DNA of 9,053 bases, from positions 1-9,053 of the forward strand of contig JBFHXF010000082.1 in assembly GCA_041599115.1 (NCBI GenBank), written 5' to 3'. The translations under genes and the position numbers were made by a program. How positions within the stretch are numbered: the stretch's first letter is position 1; each line of letters opens with the position of its first letter. Source of the stretch: JACZUI01 sp041599115 (lineage in GTDB: Bacteria; Actinomycetota; Acidimicrobiia; Spongiisociales; ZC4RG35). Under the pieces are notes generated by a model, which was given only the letters and a program-made list of their open reading frames with translations, was not told the origin of the DNA and did no database searches. Below, in pieces: positions 1 through 8,646 of the stretch.

Positions 1-741
1 CCCTTCACCAAAACTGAAACCCAGGTCAATACCCAGCTTCTGCACCTCGTCGGACACGAGGATGTGATCGGGCTCGGCACCGGCGCAGAGTCTGCTGGCC
101 CGGGTGACGGCCGCCCCGAAGATGTCGTCGTTGTGATCGACGGGCTCTCCGGCTGCGAGCCCGATACGAACCCGGAGAACGGGTTCAGGCGAGGTGGCGT
201 TCCTGTCCTTGAAGGCCCCATCGATTGCCAAAGCGATGTCCAGGGCATGAGAAGGGTCGTCGAACGAAATAAGGAATCCATCCCCGGTGTGCTTCACCTC
301 GCGCCCACGCCAGGTGATGAGGAGCCGTCGAATGATCAGGTCGTGCTCGGTCAGCAGCACCATGTACTCGGCCTGCCCCAACCGATCCAGCAGCGCTGTG
401 GAGCCCTCGAGGTCGGTGACCAGAATCGTGCGAAACGCACTCGTCACATCATCCGGCCCTTTCGGGTCGTGGACTTTGCCGAGGAAGCGCACGACGTCGT
501 TTTCGGAGACCTCGATGATCTCTGCAGGAATCAGGCCGTGGGCAGCCTGGTGAACATCGCTCATCGTCTGAGAGGTGGGCGCCCTCGCAAAACAGAACAC
601 CGCCTCATTGAGGGGATCAAACCAGTAGGAGAAGAACTCCACGTCATATTTCTGCGAAATCGCGAGATCGGCGAGATGGGCCCTCGCGGAATCCTCGGCG
701 GTGGCGCCGGGAACGTCGTGGCGGTCCATGTATAGCGGCAT
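1..741 (-). CDS. DUF4242-class III nucleotidyl cyclase fusion (3' end cut by window edge)
   Basis: The open frame reads from ATG at 741 to the window edge, giving 247 codons without a stop, so the C-terminus is missing. Residues 1-88 (starting MPLYMDRHDVPG) match the DUF4242 / SCO4226-like small ferredoxin-like fold, whose Streptomyces member is described as nickel-binding. Residues 103-247 are a class III cyclase catalytic domain that makes a cyclic nucleotide, most likely cAMP. Metal-binding aspartates are D110 (TDLEGST) and D154 (HTGDGF). The ATP-selecting pair is K150 and D206 (DDIFG). The transition-state Arg is R217, but the usual Asn is Thr213. A GGGAG lies 7 nt before the ATG. A second in-frame ATG at 729 is possible, but it would remove the conserved MPLY start. 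No membrane segment is visible, so it should be cytosolic. It is divergent from the 94-aa gene, with 84 bp between starts. The family calls are secure; substrate and any metal control are inference. Confidence 0.85.
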   Translation of the reverse strand, partial: MPLYMDRHDVPGATAEDSARAHLADLAISQKYDVEFFSYWFDPLNEAVFCFARAPTSQTMSDVHQAAHGLIPAEIIEVSENDVVRFLGKVHDPKGPDDVTSAFRTILVTDLEGSTALLDRLGQAEYMVLLTEHDLIIRRLLITWRGREVKHTGDGFLISFDDPSHALDIALAIDGAFKDRNATSPEPVLRVRIGLAAGEPVDHNDDIFGAAVTRASRLCAGAEPDHILVSDEVQKLGIDLGFSFGEG

Positions 742-825
742 CCCTGGTCTCCCTGGCGGAACAGCGATGCTACCCGACCAGCCCATCACAAGGCGGGCCC
801 TCGCCGAGAGAAGTAGGATCCCGCC

Positions 826-1110
826 ATGGCCGATGCGCAAGAGATTCGCGAGCTCGGGCGGCTGATAAGAGCCGCCGGACGAGCTCACCATGAGGCGATC
901 GGTGGCCCCAACCCGGGCTGGCCCGAGTGGTACGCCAGACAACTGGTCGGTGCGATCGACGACCATGTGGGCTTCAGCCCGTCGGTCGACGAGATCGCCG
1001 AATGGCTGAAGGCAGCCGACGAAAGCCACCGCGCCAATGCACCCGACGACCACTGGCCTACCTACTACGCCGGGTTCATTCTCTCGAAAGTCGAGACCGA
1101 ACCGGCCTGA
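826..1110 (+). CDS. Small hypothetical protein with paired WPxxYA motifs
   Basis: This encodes 94 aa, acidic and soluble, with no signal peptide or membrane segment. I do not recognise a characterised family. The visible feature is a repeated motif, WPEWYARQL near residues 32-40 and WPTYYAGFIL near 78-87. They flank a helical stretch (SVDEIAEWLKAADESH) that looks like an HTH-type or small helical-bundle segment. The duplicated WPxxYA suggests two packed halves of one small fold. An AGGA sits 7 nt before the ATG, supporting this start. The gene is divergent from the DUF4242-cyclase. It is separated from the next plus-strand gene by 83 bp that contain a hairpin, so it may be its own transcription unit. 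Coding is supported by the ribosome site, protein-like composition and motif conservation within the protein. Function is unknown. Confidence 0.72.
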   Translation: MADAQEIRELGRLIRAAGRAHHEAIGGPNPGWPEWYARQLVGAIDDHVGFSPSVDEIAEWLKAADESHRANAPDDHWPTYYAGFILSKVETEPA

Positions 1111-1128
1111 AGGTGAGGCCAGCACTTT

Positions 1129-1157
1129 GTCGACAGCCCGACATTCGGGACTGTGAC
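1129..1157 (+). terminator. Bulged hairpin after the 94-aa gene, possible U-less terminator
   Basis: Starting 18 bp after the stop at 1108-1110, the sequence folds as GTC(g)ACAGCCCGA, loop CAT, TCGGG(a)CTGTGAC. That is twelve base pairs with one bulged base on each arm. No T-tract follows. Actinobacterial terminators often lack one, so this may end the 94-aa gene transcript. It could instead be a leader structure for the small membrane protein gene that starts at 1194. Confidence 0.4.
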
Positions 1158-1182
1158 GGTCCGCGGCTCCGGTTATACCGAT

Positions 1183-1189
1183 CGGAGGT
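1183..1189 (+). promoter_or_regulatory. Strong Shine-Dalgarno site for the 62-aa membrane protein
   Basis: GGAGGTG lies 4 nt upstream of the ATG at 1194. It is the strongest ribosome-binding site in this half of the window. It decides the start inside a longer open frame that extends upstream to 927, and it is the main argument that this short gene is real. Confidence 0.7.
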
Positions 1190-1193
1190 GCAC

Positions 1194-1382
1194 ATGAATA
1201 CCACGCAATGCATTCCGCACATCGACTGGTTCGGACTCTCGACAGGAGCAGTGTTGTTCGGACTGGGCATGATCCTCACCGCCACCATCGTCGGAGCCGT
1301 GATCGGCATTCCCTTGCTTCTCGCGTCATTGAGCCTGTTCGACAACCCGACCACGCTGCGTGGAACTCCCTGCGCGGGCTGA
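1194..1382 (+). CDS. Small hydrophobic membrane protein, 62 aa
   Basis: The product is 62 aa. A short polar N-terminus (MNTTQCIPHIDWF) is followed by an uninterrupted hydrophobic stretch from about residue 17 to 49. This could form one long or two short membrane helices. A polar tail with a Cys near the end follows. No known family is recognised. The start is chosen from a strong GGAGGTG 4 nt upstream; the longer in-frame reading from 927 overlaps the preceding gene and has poor protein character. The stop TGA at 1380-1382 is one base from the ATG of the amidotransferase at 1384, a spacing typical of translational coupling. Together with the TSUP permease downstream, this looks like the first gene of a three-gene operon. 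A role as a small partner or accessory of the TSUP permease is inference only. Confidence 0.68.
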   Translation: MNTTQCIPHIDWFGLSTGAVLFGLGMILTATIVGAVIGIPLLLASLSLFDNPTTLRGTPCAG

Positions 1383-1383
1383 G

Positions 1384-2238
1384 ATGTGCCGGCTCTACGG
1401 ATTCCTCGCCACCGAGCCGACGAGACTCGAATGCAGCCTCGTCGAGGCCCAGAACGCCCTCCAGGTGCAAAGCGACCGCGACCTGAGAGGAGTCAGGAAC
1501 GCAGACGGCTGGGGGATCGCCGAATGGCATGATGCGCGGCCCAGGATCAAAAAGAGCACCGACCCGGCGTTTGCGGACGCACATTTCGCTTCCATAGCCT
1601 CGGCGATCTCCAGTGACGCCGTGATCGCCCACGTCCGGGCGGCCACTGTCGGAAGTGTCACCATGGAGAACACCCACCCCTTCGCTCACGGCCCCTGGGC
1701 ATTCGCCCACAACGGAACGATCGAGACCTTCCAACATGTCGCCACCCACCTCGACATCGGCCCATACGGCCCTGCTGGGGGGGAAACCGACAGCGAACTT
1801 GCGTTTCTTTGGATCTTGAACCGTATGAAGGAACATGGGCTCAGCCCTGACGAGCCTGCCACGGTCTTGAGTTCGATCGTCGATCTGCTCGCCGACAGCG
1901 TTCTCGAGCTCGTCCGAATCTCTCTCGCCGCGGGAGCCGGGTCAAAGCCGACGCTCAACTTCCTCCTCAGCGATGGCAAACACCTGGTGGCCACACGCTG
2001 GGGCAACACCCTCTACTGGACACACCGCCGCGGGATCACCGACTGCGCAGTCTGTGGCACATCCCACTGCCCCAAGGCCGAGCCCGACTACCGGGCCGTC
2101 GTCATCGCCTCCGAGCCGATCACCTCCGAGGCATGGTCCGAAGTTCCGGAAGGATCGGTCATCGGAGTTGACGCCGCCGCCAGGACCATGACACGGAACC
2201 TCCTCGGGGAGCACTCCCCGATCCTGACTGAACGATAA
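1384..2238 (+). CDS. Class II glutamine amidotransferase (YafJ/EgtC-like)
   Basis: The 284-aa product starts MCRLYGF. After Met removal Cys2 would be the N-terminal nucleophile that releases ammonia from glutamine, which fixes the start at 1384 although an in-frame ATG exists at 1360. Other Ntn-hydrolase landmarks are ADGWGI (40-45), HVRAAT with R85, NTHPF (96-100), the oxyanion AHNGTI (N110, G111) and GETDSE with D136, which binds the glutamine carboxyl/amine. The length fits stand-alone YafJ-type enzymes; there is no synthetase or phosphosugar domain. A Cys/His cluster, C211, C214, H218 and C219, lies near the C-terminal third. The acceptor substrate is unknown. EgtC of ergothioneine synthesis is a relative, but no other egt gene is present. 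The gene is 1 nt after the membrane protein stop, has only a weak ribosome site, and is probably coupled. The TSUP gene follows after 9 nt. Confidence 0.9.
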   Translation: MCRLYGFLATEPTRLECSLVEAQNALQVQSDRDLRGVRNADGWGIAEWHDARPRIKKSTDPAFADAHFASIASAISSDAVIAHVRAATVGSVTMENTHPFAHGPWAFAHNGTIETFQHVATHLDIGPYGPAGGETDSELAFLWILNRMKEHGLSPDEPATVLSSIVDLLADSVLELVRISLAAGAGSKPTLNFLLSDGKHLVATRWGNTLYWTHRRGITDCAVCGTSHCPKAEPDYRAVVIASEPITSEAWSEVPEGSVIGVDAAARTMTRNLLGEHSPILTER

Positions 2239-2247
2239 GCTCGGCTC

Positions 2248-3108
2248 TTGGATCTCACCTTTTGGTATCTCCTGCCGGTGTCAATTCTCATCGCCGCCGT
2301 GGCCAACGGAGCCGGCATCGGCGGGGCAACCTTCTTCTCCCCTCTGTTCATCCTCGCCCTGGGCTTTGATCCGAAGGTGGCGATTGGCGCGGCCCTGATC
2401 ACGGAGGTCTTCGGCTTCTCGTCCGGGGTCATTGCCCACGCCAGAGCCCGGACCATCGATTGGAAAGTCGCCCGGATGCTGGCGGCGGTCTCTGTACCGA
2501 TGGCGGTTGTCGGGTCCGTGGCCTCCGGTGCGGTGTCGCCATACATTCTCAAGCTGGCACTCGCGTTTGGCCTGATGGCGATCGCGGTTTCTTTTGTCAG
2601 ACATCGCGATCGTGAAATCGAAGATGGGGCCATTCTGGAAGGCCGGGGTGTGGTGCAGCCGGCTGTCAGCCGGCTCATCGTCACCAGGGATGGAGACCGG
2701 ATCGAGTACCAGCTCTGTCGACAGAACGAGGGCCGGTGGGCATCAGCGGTTGGGGGCGGTTTTGTCGGCCTCATCTCGACAGGACTCGGCGAGCTCAACT
2801 CTTACGCCCTCGTGATGCGTTGCCGGATACCGACGAGGGTGACCGTTGCGACCAGTGTCGTCGTAGTGGCGGTCACCGCGCTCGCAGCCAGCGTCACTCA
2901 TCTGATTGGCTTCATTCAGGAAGGGGCGAAAGCGATGGAAACTGTGTATTCGATTGTCCTATTCACGGTGCCGGGTGTCCTGGTAGGCGGCCAGCTTGGA
3001 CCACAGATCTCTAACCGCGTCAGCGAGAAAACCTTGATCAGGTCGATTGGCTGGCTGTTCGCAGGTGTCGCCATCCTGACGCTGGGAGAAGCGCTGCTGG
3101 CAACGTGA
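2248..3108 (+). CDS. TSUP family permease (TauE/SafE-like anion exporter)
   Basis: The 286-aa protein is strongly hydrophobic. The N-terminal repeat contains the glycine-rich GAGIGGATFFSPLF (about 21-34), and helices lie near 5-37, 75-95, 98-117, 163-190, 197-219, 233-253 and 264-283. The second half repeats the glycine-rich pattern with GGGFVGLISTGLGELNSY. This two-repeat layout is typical of the TauE/SafE (TSUP) family, which moves sulfite, sulfoacetate or related organosulfur anions across the cytoplasmic membrane. A hydrophilic stretch of about 45 residues (118-162) separates the repeats. The start is TTG at 2248, four codons after the amidotransferase TAA at 2236, which is in the same frame. 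No clear Shine-Dalgarno is seen, so coupling is likely. GTG at 2278 is an alternative start. The gene is last in its operon and converges with the cyclase-ATPase gene. The substrate is not determinable here. Confidence 0.85.
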   Translation: MDLTFWYLLPVSILIAAVANGAGIGGATFFSPLFILALGFDPKVAIGAALITEVFGFSSGVIAHARARTIDWKVARMLAAVSVPMAVVGSVASGAVSPYILKLALAFGLMAIAVSFVRHRDREIEDGAILEGRGVVQPAVSRLIVTRDGDRIEYQLCRQNEGRWASAVGGGFVGLISTGLGELNSYALVMRCRIPTRVTVATSVVVVAVTALAASVTHLIGFIQEGAKAMETVYSIVLFTVPGVLVGGQLGPQISNRVSEKTLIRSIGWLFAGVAILTLGEALLAT

Positions 3109-3126
3109 CCGCTACTACGGCCTGCG

Positions 3127-6306
<3,180 letters not shown>

Positions 6307-6316
6307 GGGGAGGGGG

Positions 6317-6346
6317 AGTCTATGGAGAAAAGGAACACCAGGTGAA
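6317..6346 (-). promoter_or_regulatory. Probable leaderless promoter of the cyclase-ATPase gene
   Basis: On the minus strand, -35 TTCACC (plus positions 6341-6346) and -10 TAGACT (6317-6322) are separated by 18 bp. The -10 fits TANNNT and ends only 10 nt before the ATG at 6306, so transcription would begin within about three or four bases of the start codon. The intervening bases are almost all C on the sense strand, with no Shine-Dalgarno. Both facts favour leaderless translation, which is frequent in actinobacteria. A small palindrome CACCAGGTG (6336-6344) overlaps the -35 and might bind a regulator. Confidence 0.5.
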
Positions 6347-6437
6347 GGTTGCCGTCCTCCGGGTCCCGGGACCGGGTATCAGCCCGTCTTCGACAACCCA
6401 AACCGAACCGTGCCGGTCCCTTCTGGGGCCATGGAAT

Positions 6438-6468
6438 GAGTGACCTCCCCGAAATCGGGAGGTCACTC
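6438..6468 (-). terminator. Perfect 12-bp hairpin terminator after the secreted-protein gene
   Basis: GAGTGACCTCCC (6438-6449) and GGGAGGTCACTC (6457-6468) form an exact 12-bp stem with a 7-base loop. It sits 20 bp beyond the stop codon of the minus-strand secreted-protein gene. No real T-tract follows in that direction, as is common for actinobacterial intrinsic terminators. It separates that gene from the cyclase-ATPase gene, which has its own promoter, so the two are probably not co-transcribed. Confidence 0.7.
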
Positions 6469-6488
6469 AACGATGGAGAATGTCGACC

Positions 6489-7079
6489 CTATTTGTTATG
6501 ACCCGGAGCCGCGGCCGAGTTGCCGTGGGGCTCGCCGCTCTTGCCGTGGGATTCGCCGCTCTTGCCATGGGGCTCGTCGCTCTTGCCATGGGTGCAAACC
6601 GTCAGGGCGGTGACAAAGTCCAGCGTGGCCACAGTGGCGGTTTCAGCATGCACGAAATCGGGGTCGACCTCGCTCACCCTGATCTTCTGATCGTCTTTGC
6701 CCAATGAGCTCTGGGCGAGATAACGGTTGAGACAACCCCTTCCCCCCTGACCGTCGTAGAGCGAGTTGAACAGCTTCATGAACATGCCGTGGTTGATCTG
6801 ACCGTTGGGACCGGCCACCTCGGCGGCGGTCAGCGGACAGGTAGCGCCGACTGAGGACACACTGATGACACCATCGACAACGTAGGTCGAGTCCTCCCCA
6901 GGAAGGACACATTCATCCGCTGGATCGGAGATGCTCCACACCAGCACGTGGAAGGCAGGGTCGTAGGCATAGCTGAAGGAGGTGTCTTCGCTCTCGGTGG
7001 GGGCGGCGTAGGCCAACCCGGAGGTGGCGAGCAACCCGACAACTGCCAGGGCGATGATTGCTTTGCGTCTCAAGTGCAC
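6489..7079 (-). CDS. Secreted four-cysteine protein with His-rich heptad-repeat tail
   Basis: I do not recognise a named family. From a GTG start the product is 196 aa. It has a classical signal peptide: RRK, a hydrophobic core (about 8-22) and a likely signal peptidase I site after AYA (residue 25). The mature domain (26-162) has four cysteines, C57, C81, C116 and C162, able to form two disulfides outside the membrane. A conserved-looking stretch is INHGMFMKLFNSL then GCLNRYLAQ (about 95-124). The tail (164-196) holds heptads HGKSDEP, HGKSGES, HGKSGEP and HGNSAAA, hydrophilic and possibly metal-binding or cell-wall interacting. AGGAG 5 nt before the GTG decides this start; a TTG two codons later is the alternative. 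Longer readings upstream to 7337 would bury the signal peptide and cover the divergent promoter region. It is transcribed away from the sigma-factor operon. Confidence 0.75.
   Translation of the reverse strand: MHLRRKAIIALAVVGLLATSGLAYAAPTESEDTSFSYAYDPAFHVLVWSISDPADECVLPGEDSTYVVDGVISVSSVGATCPLTAAEVAGPNGQINHGMFMKLFNSLYDGQGGRGCLNRYLAQSSLGKDDQKIRVSEVDPDFVHAETATVATLDFVTALTVCTHGKSDEPHGKSGESHGKSGEPHGNSAAAPGHNK
6519..6590. repeat. 21-bp tandem repeats coding the HGKSxEP heptads
   Basis: Three complete 21-bp units (6519-6539, 6540-6560, 6561-6581) and a partial fourth differ by only a few bases. Most share the core TTGCCRTGGG followed by CTCGYCGCT. They are in frame and encode the His-Gly-Lys-Ser heptads of the secreted protein. 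Their near identity suggests recent duplication by slippage or unequal exchange, so copy number may vary between strains. Confidence 0.8.
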
Positions 7080-7161
7080 TTCTTCTCCTGTTGTCTCGGC
7101 CCAGCCAAGGCCCTCACCTGTGTAATCGCTGAGATGGCCGTGTGGGGTACTCGACCGGGGC

Positions 7162-7197
7162 CTTGATTCCCGGATCGATTCAGACGAATCCATCAAG
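7162..7197. promoter_or_regulatory. Nested inverted repeats in the divergent intergenic region
   Basis: The 223-bp gap between the secreted-protein start (7079) and the sigma-factor start (7303) must hold both promoters. Within it, CTTGAT (7162-7167) pairs with ATCAAG (7192-7197), enclosing GATTC (7177-7181) and GAATC (7186-7190) around AGAC. This could be an operator or a hairpin in the 5' leader. I found no convincing ECF-type -35/-10 pair in the gap. Short arms like these can arise by chance. Confidence 0.25.
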
Positions 7198-7302
7198 CAC
7201 CGATAATCGGACTGGCACCATGCAGCCCGAATCGAACCTTCCCCGCGCCTCCACACTCCCCCCACCAAGCCGCCGCCAACGACGCCTGGGAGGATGTGAC
7301 CG

Positions 7303-7845
7303 TTGACCTCCGACGAGAGTTTCGCTGCTCTGATCAAGGCAGCTCAGAACGGGGAACAACCGGCCTGGGCCCGGATATACCGCGATCTGGCCGGTCCGGT
7401 GAGAGGTTATCTCTCCAGCCGGGGGGCCGGCGACCCCGATGATCTGACCAGTGAGACCTTCCTCCAGGTGGCCCGCAACATCGGGGCTTTCAGCGGATCG
7501 GAGGCCTCGTTTCGCTCCTGGGTGTTCGTCATCGCCCACCGCCGTCTGATCGACGCCAGGCGCCGGTCCGGTCGCAAAAGCGAGGGGGTATCGCTCGAGG
7601 GCCAGGCGGTCGACTCGATCGGGGGCGACGTGGAGGCCGAGGCCATGGACCAACTGGCCACCAGCGAGGTGGAAAAAGTGCTCGACAGCTTGACCGAGGA
7701 ACAACGAGACGTACTGGCTCTCCGCGTCATCGGGAACCTCACGCTGGAGGAGACGGCCCATGTCCTCGGCAAGACCCTGGGAAGCGTCAAGGCGCTGCAA
7801 CGACGCGGCCTCGCCACGCTGCGCAGCGCCATCGGAACGGAGTAG
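7303..7845 (+). CDS. ECF-type RNA polymerase sigma factor (sigma-70 family)
   Basis: The 180-aa protein contains sigma region 2 at about 20-92, with DLTSETFLQVARNI (47-60) and FRSWVFVIAHRRLIDARRR (70-88) for core and -10 binding. Region 4 lies at about 122-176, with the helix-turn-helix LTLEETAHVLGKTLGSVKALQRR that reads the -35. Regions 1 and 3 are absent, and the length is normal for an ECF factor that directs RNA polymerase to a small regulon. The start is TTG at 7303. An in-frame TGA at 7297 excludes anything upstream, and GGGAGG lies 9 nt before it. The next gene starts 7 bp after its stop and encodes the likely membrane anti-sigma factor. Autoregulation is usual for this class but is not shown here. 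The ECF subgroup cannot be assigned by eye. Confidence 0.92.
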   Translation: MTSDESFAALIKAAQNGEQPAWARIYRDLAGPVRGYLSSRGAGDPDDLTSETFLQVARNIGAFSGSEASFRSWVFVIAHRRLIDARRRSGRKSEGVSLEGQAVDSIGGDVEAEAMDQLATSEVEKVLDSLTEEQRDVLALRVIGNLTLEETAHVLGKTLGSVKALQRRGLATLRSAIGTE

Positions 7846-7852
7846 TACCTCG

Positions 7853-8641
7853 ATGAGACTTTCCGGCGATTACAAGGGTGAGATGTCCAAGGACCGCTTT
7901 TCTGAAAGTGATATTGAGGTGCTCCTCAGCGGCGAGCAACCCGACGATCCCGATCTGGCCCTTCTCGGCCCTTTCGTCGAAGCCCTGAGACGCCTCTCAA
8001 CCGAGACGCCATCCGAGGACACCGTCGCCCGTCTCGCCGCCGTCAGCGCCGGCATCGCCCGCGAGGCGGGATCGAATCAGGGCCGGACCGTCCGCGTCTC
8101 GAAACGACCGGTATTTCGCCCCAGATTCGCCGGAGTCTTAGGAGTCATGGCCCTCCTCGTCGGAATGACCGGGGTGGCAATGGCGTCCGATAGTGCCGCC
8201 CCCGGCGACGCCCTCTATGGAATAGATCGGGCCCTCGAAGTGGTCGGGGTGGGAGCCGGCGGCGCCGCCGAGCGTCTCGGTGAAGCCAGTGCCCTCGCCA
8301 TCCACGGCAAATCGGCAGAAGCCCTCGAGCACGCGGCGCAGGCGGTTGCGGGGACCGACGACCAGGCGTCACAGGCCTTGCACTCGGCGGCCGAGAGGAT
8401 CAGGGCCCTCGGCGAAGGCGGGGACAATGCGGTGGGGGTCCGCGCCGACGTGGCCGCAATGCTCGACTGGATGACGACCACCGAGGCCAAGGGCAAGGAC
8501 TTTGGCCAGGGTGTGGCGGAGCGGGCTCGCGGTCTCGGTAAAGGTTCCCCTTCCGGTGCCTCCGGCAGTGGCGAACCAGACCATCCCCAGGGACCGCCCG
8601 ACGGGATGCCGCCTGGTTCCCAGCGTCCCTCCACCGGCTGA
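7853..8641 (+). CDS. Single-pass membrane protein, probable anti-sigma factor (DUF5667-like)
   Basis: The product is 262 aa from ATG 7853. A cytosolic N-terminus of about 88 residues (DRFSESDIEVLLSGEQPDDPDLALLGPF region) resembles the short helical sigma-binding segments of actinobacterial anti-sigma proteins. It has no zinc-binding HxxxCxxC motif. One membrane helix follows at about 91-111. Outside, SAAPGDALYGIDRALEVVG (114-132) matches the start of DUF5667-type domains, which continue as helices to about 185-210. The last 40 residues are Gly/Pro/Ser-rich and disordered. The gene starts 7 bp after the sigma-factor stop, and GGAG lies 10 nt upstream. ATG at 7883 (MSKDRFSES) is an equally credible start. 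Position, topology and partner gene support an anti-sigma role that holds the sigma factor at the membrane; direct binding is inferred. Confidence 0.75.
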   Translation: MRLSGDYKGEMSKDRFSESDIEVLLSGEQPDDPDLALLGPFVEALRRLSTETPSEDTVARLAAVSAGIAREAGSNQGRTVRVSKRPVFRPRFAGVLGVMALLVGMTGVAMASDSAAPGDALYGIDRALEVVGVGAGGAAERLGEASALAIHGKSAEALEHAAQAVAGTDDQASQALHSAAERIRALGEGGDNAVGVRADVAAMLDWMTTTEAKGKDFGQGVAERARGLGKGSPSGASGSGEPDHPQGPPDGMPPGSQRPSTG

Positions 8642-8646
8642 CCCTT

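Noticed and set aside
64..735. 223-codon plus-strand open frame at the left edge
   Set aside because: It is antisense to the DUF4242-cyclase gene, whose minus-strand frame shows clear domain motifs. The plus frame has no recognisable protein character.
927..1193. Upstream part of the frame that contains the 62-aa membrane protein
   Set aside because: It overlaps the 94-aa gene in another frame and is Arg/Pro-rich. The strong ribosome site at 1183-1189 points to the start at 1194.
2236..2250. Possible amidotransferase-TSUP fusion by readthrough, since TAA 2236 and TTG 2248 share a frame
   Set aside because: Both proteins have complete, normal family lengths on their own. No readthrough signal is visible, and the shared frame has a one-in-three chance of occurring.
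2088..2798. 236-codon minus-strand open frame spanning the amidotransferase-TSUP junction
   Set aside because: It crosses two well-supported plus-strand genes and reads as Ser/Arg/Thr/Ala-rich low-complexity sequence without motifs.
7080..7302. Riboswitch or ECF-type autoregulatory promoter in the divergent gap
   Set aside because: I could not match any riboswitch core, and no GGAAC-type -35 with a suitable -10 was found. Only the short nested inverted repeats were kept, at low confidence.
7080..7337. N-terminal extension of the secreted-protein frame up to an ATG at 7337
   Set aside because: It would place about 86 residues before a textbook signal peptide and overlap the sigma-factor start. 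AGGAG before GTG 7079 gives a better start.
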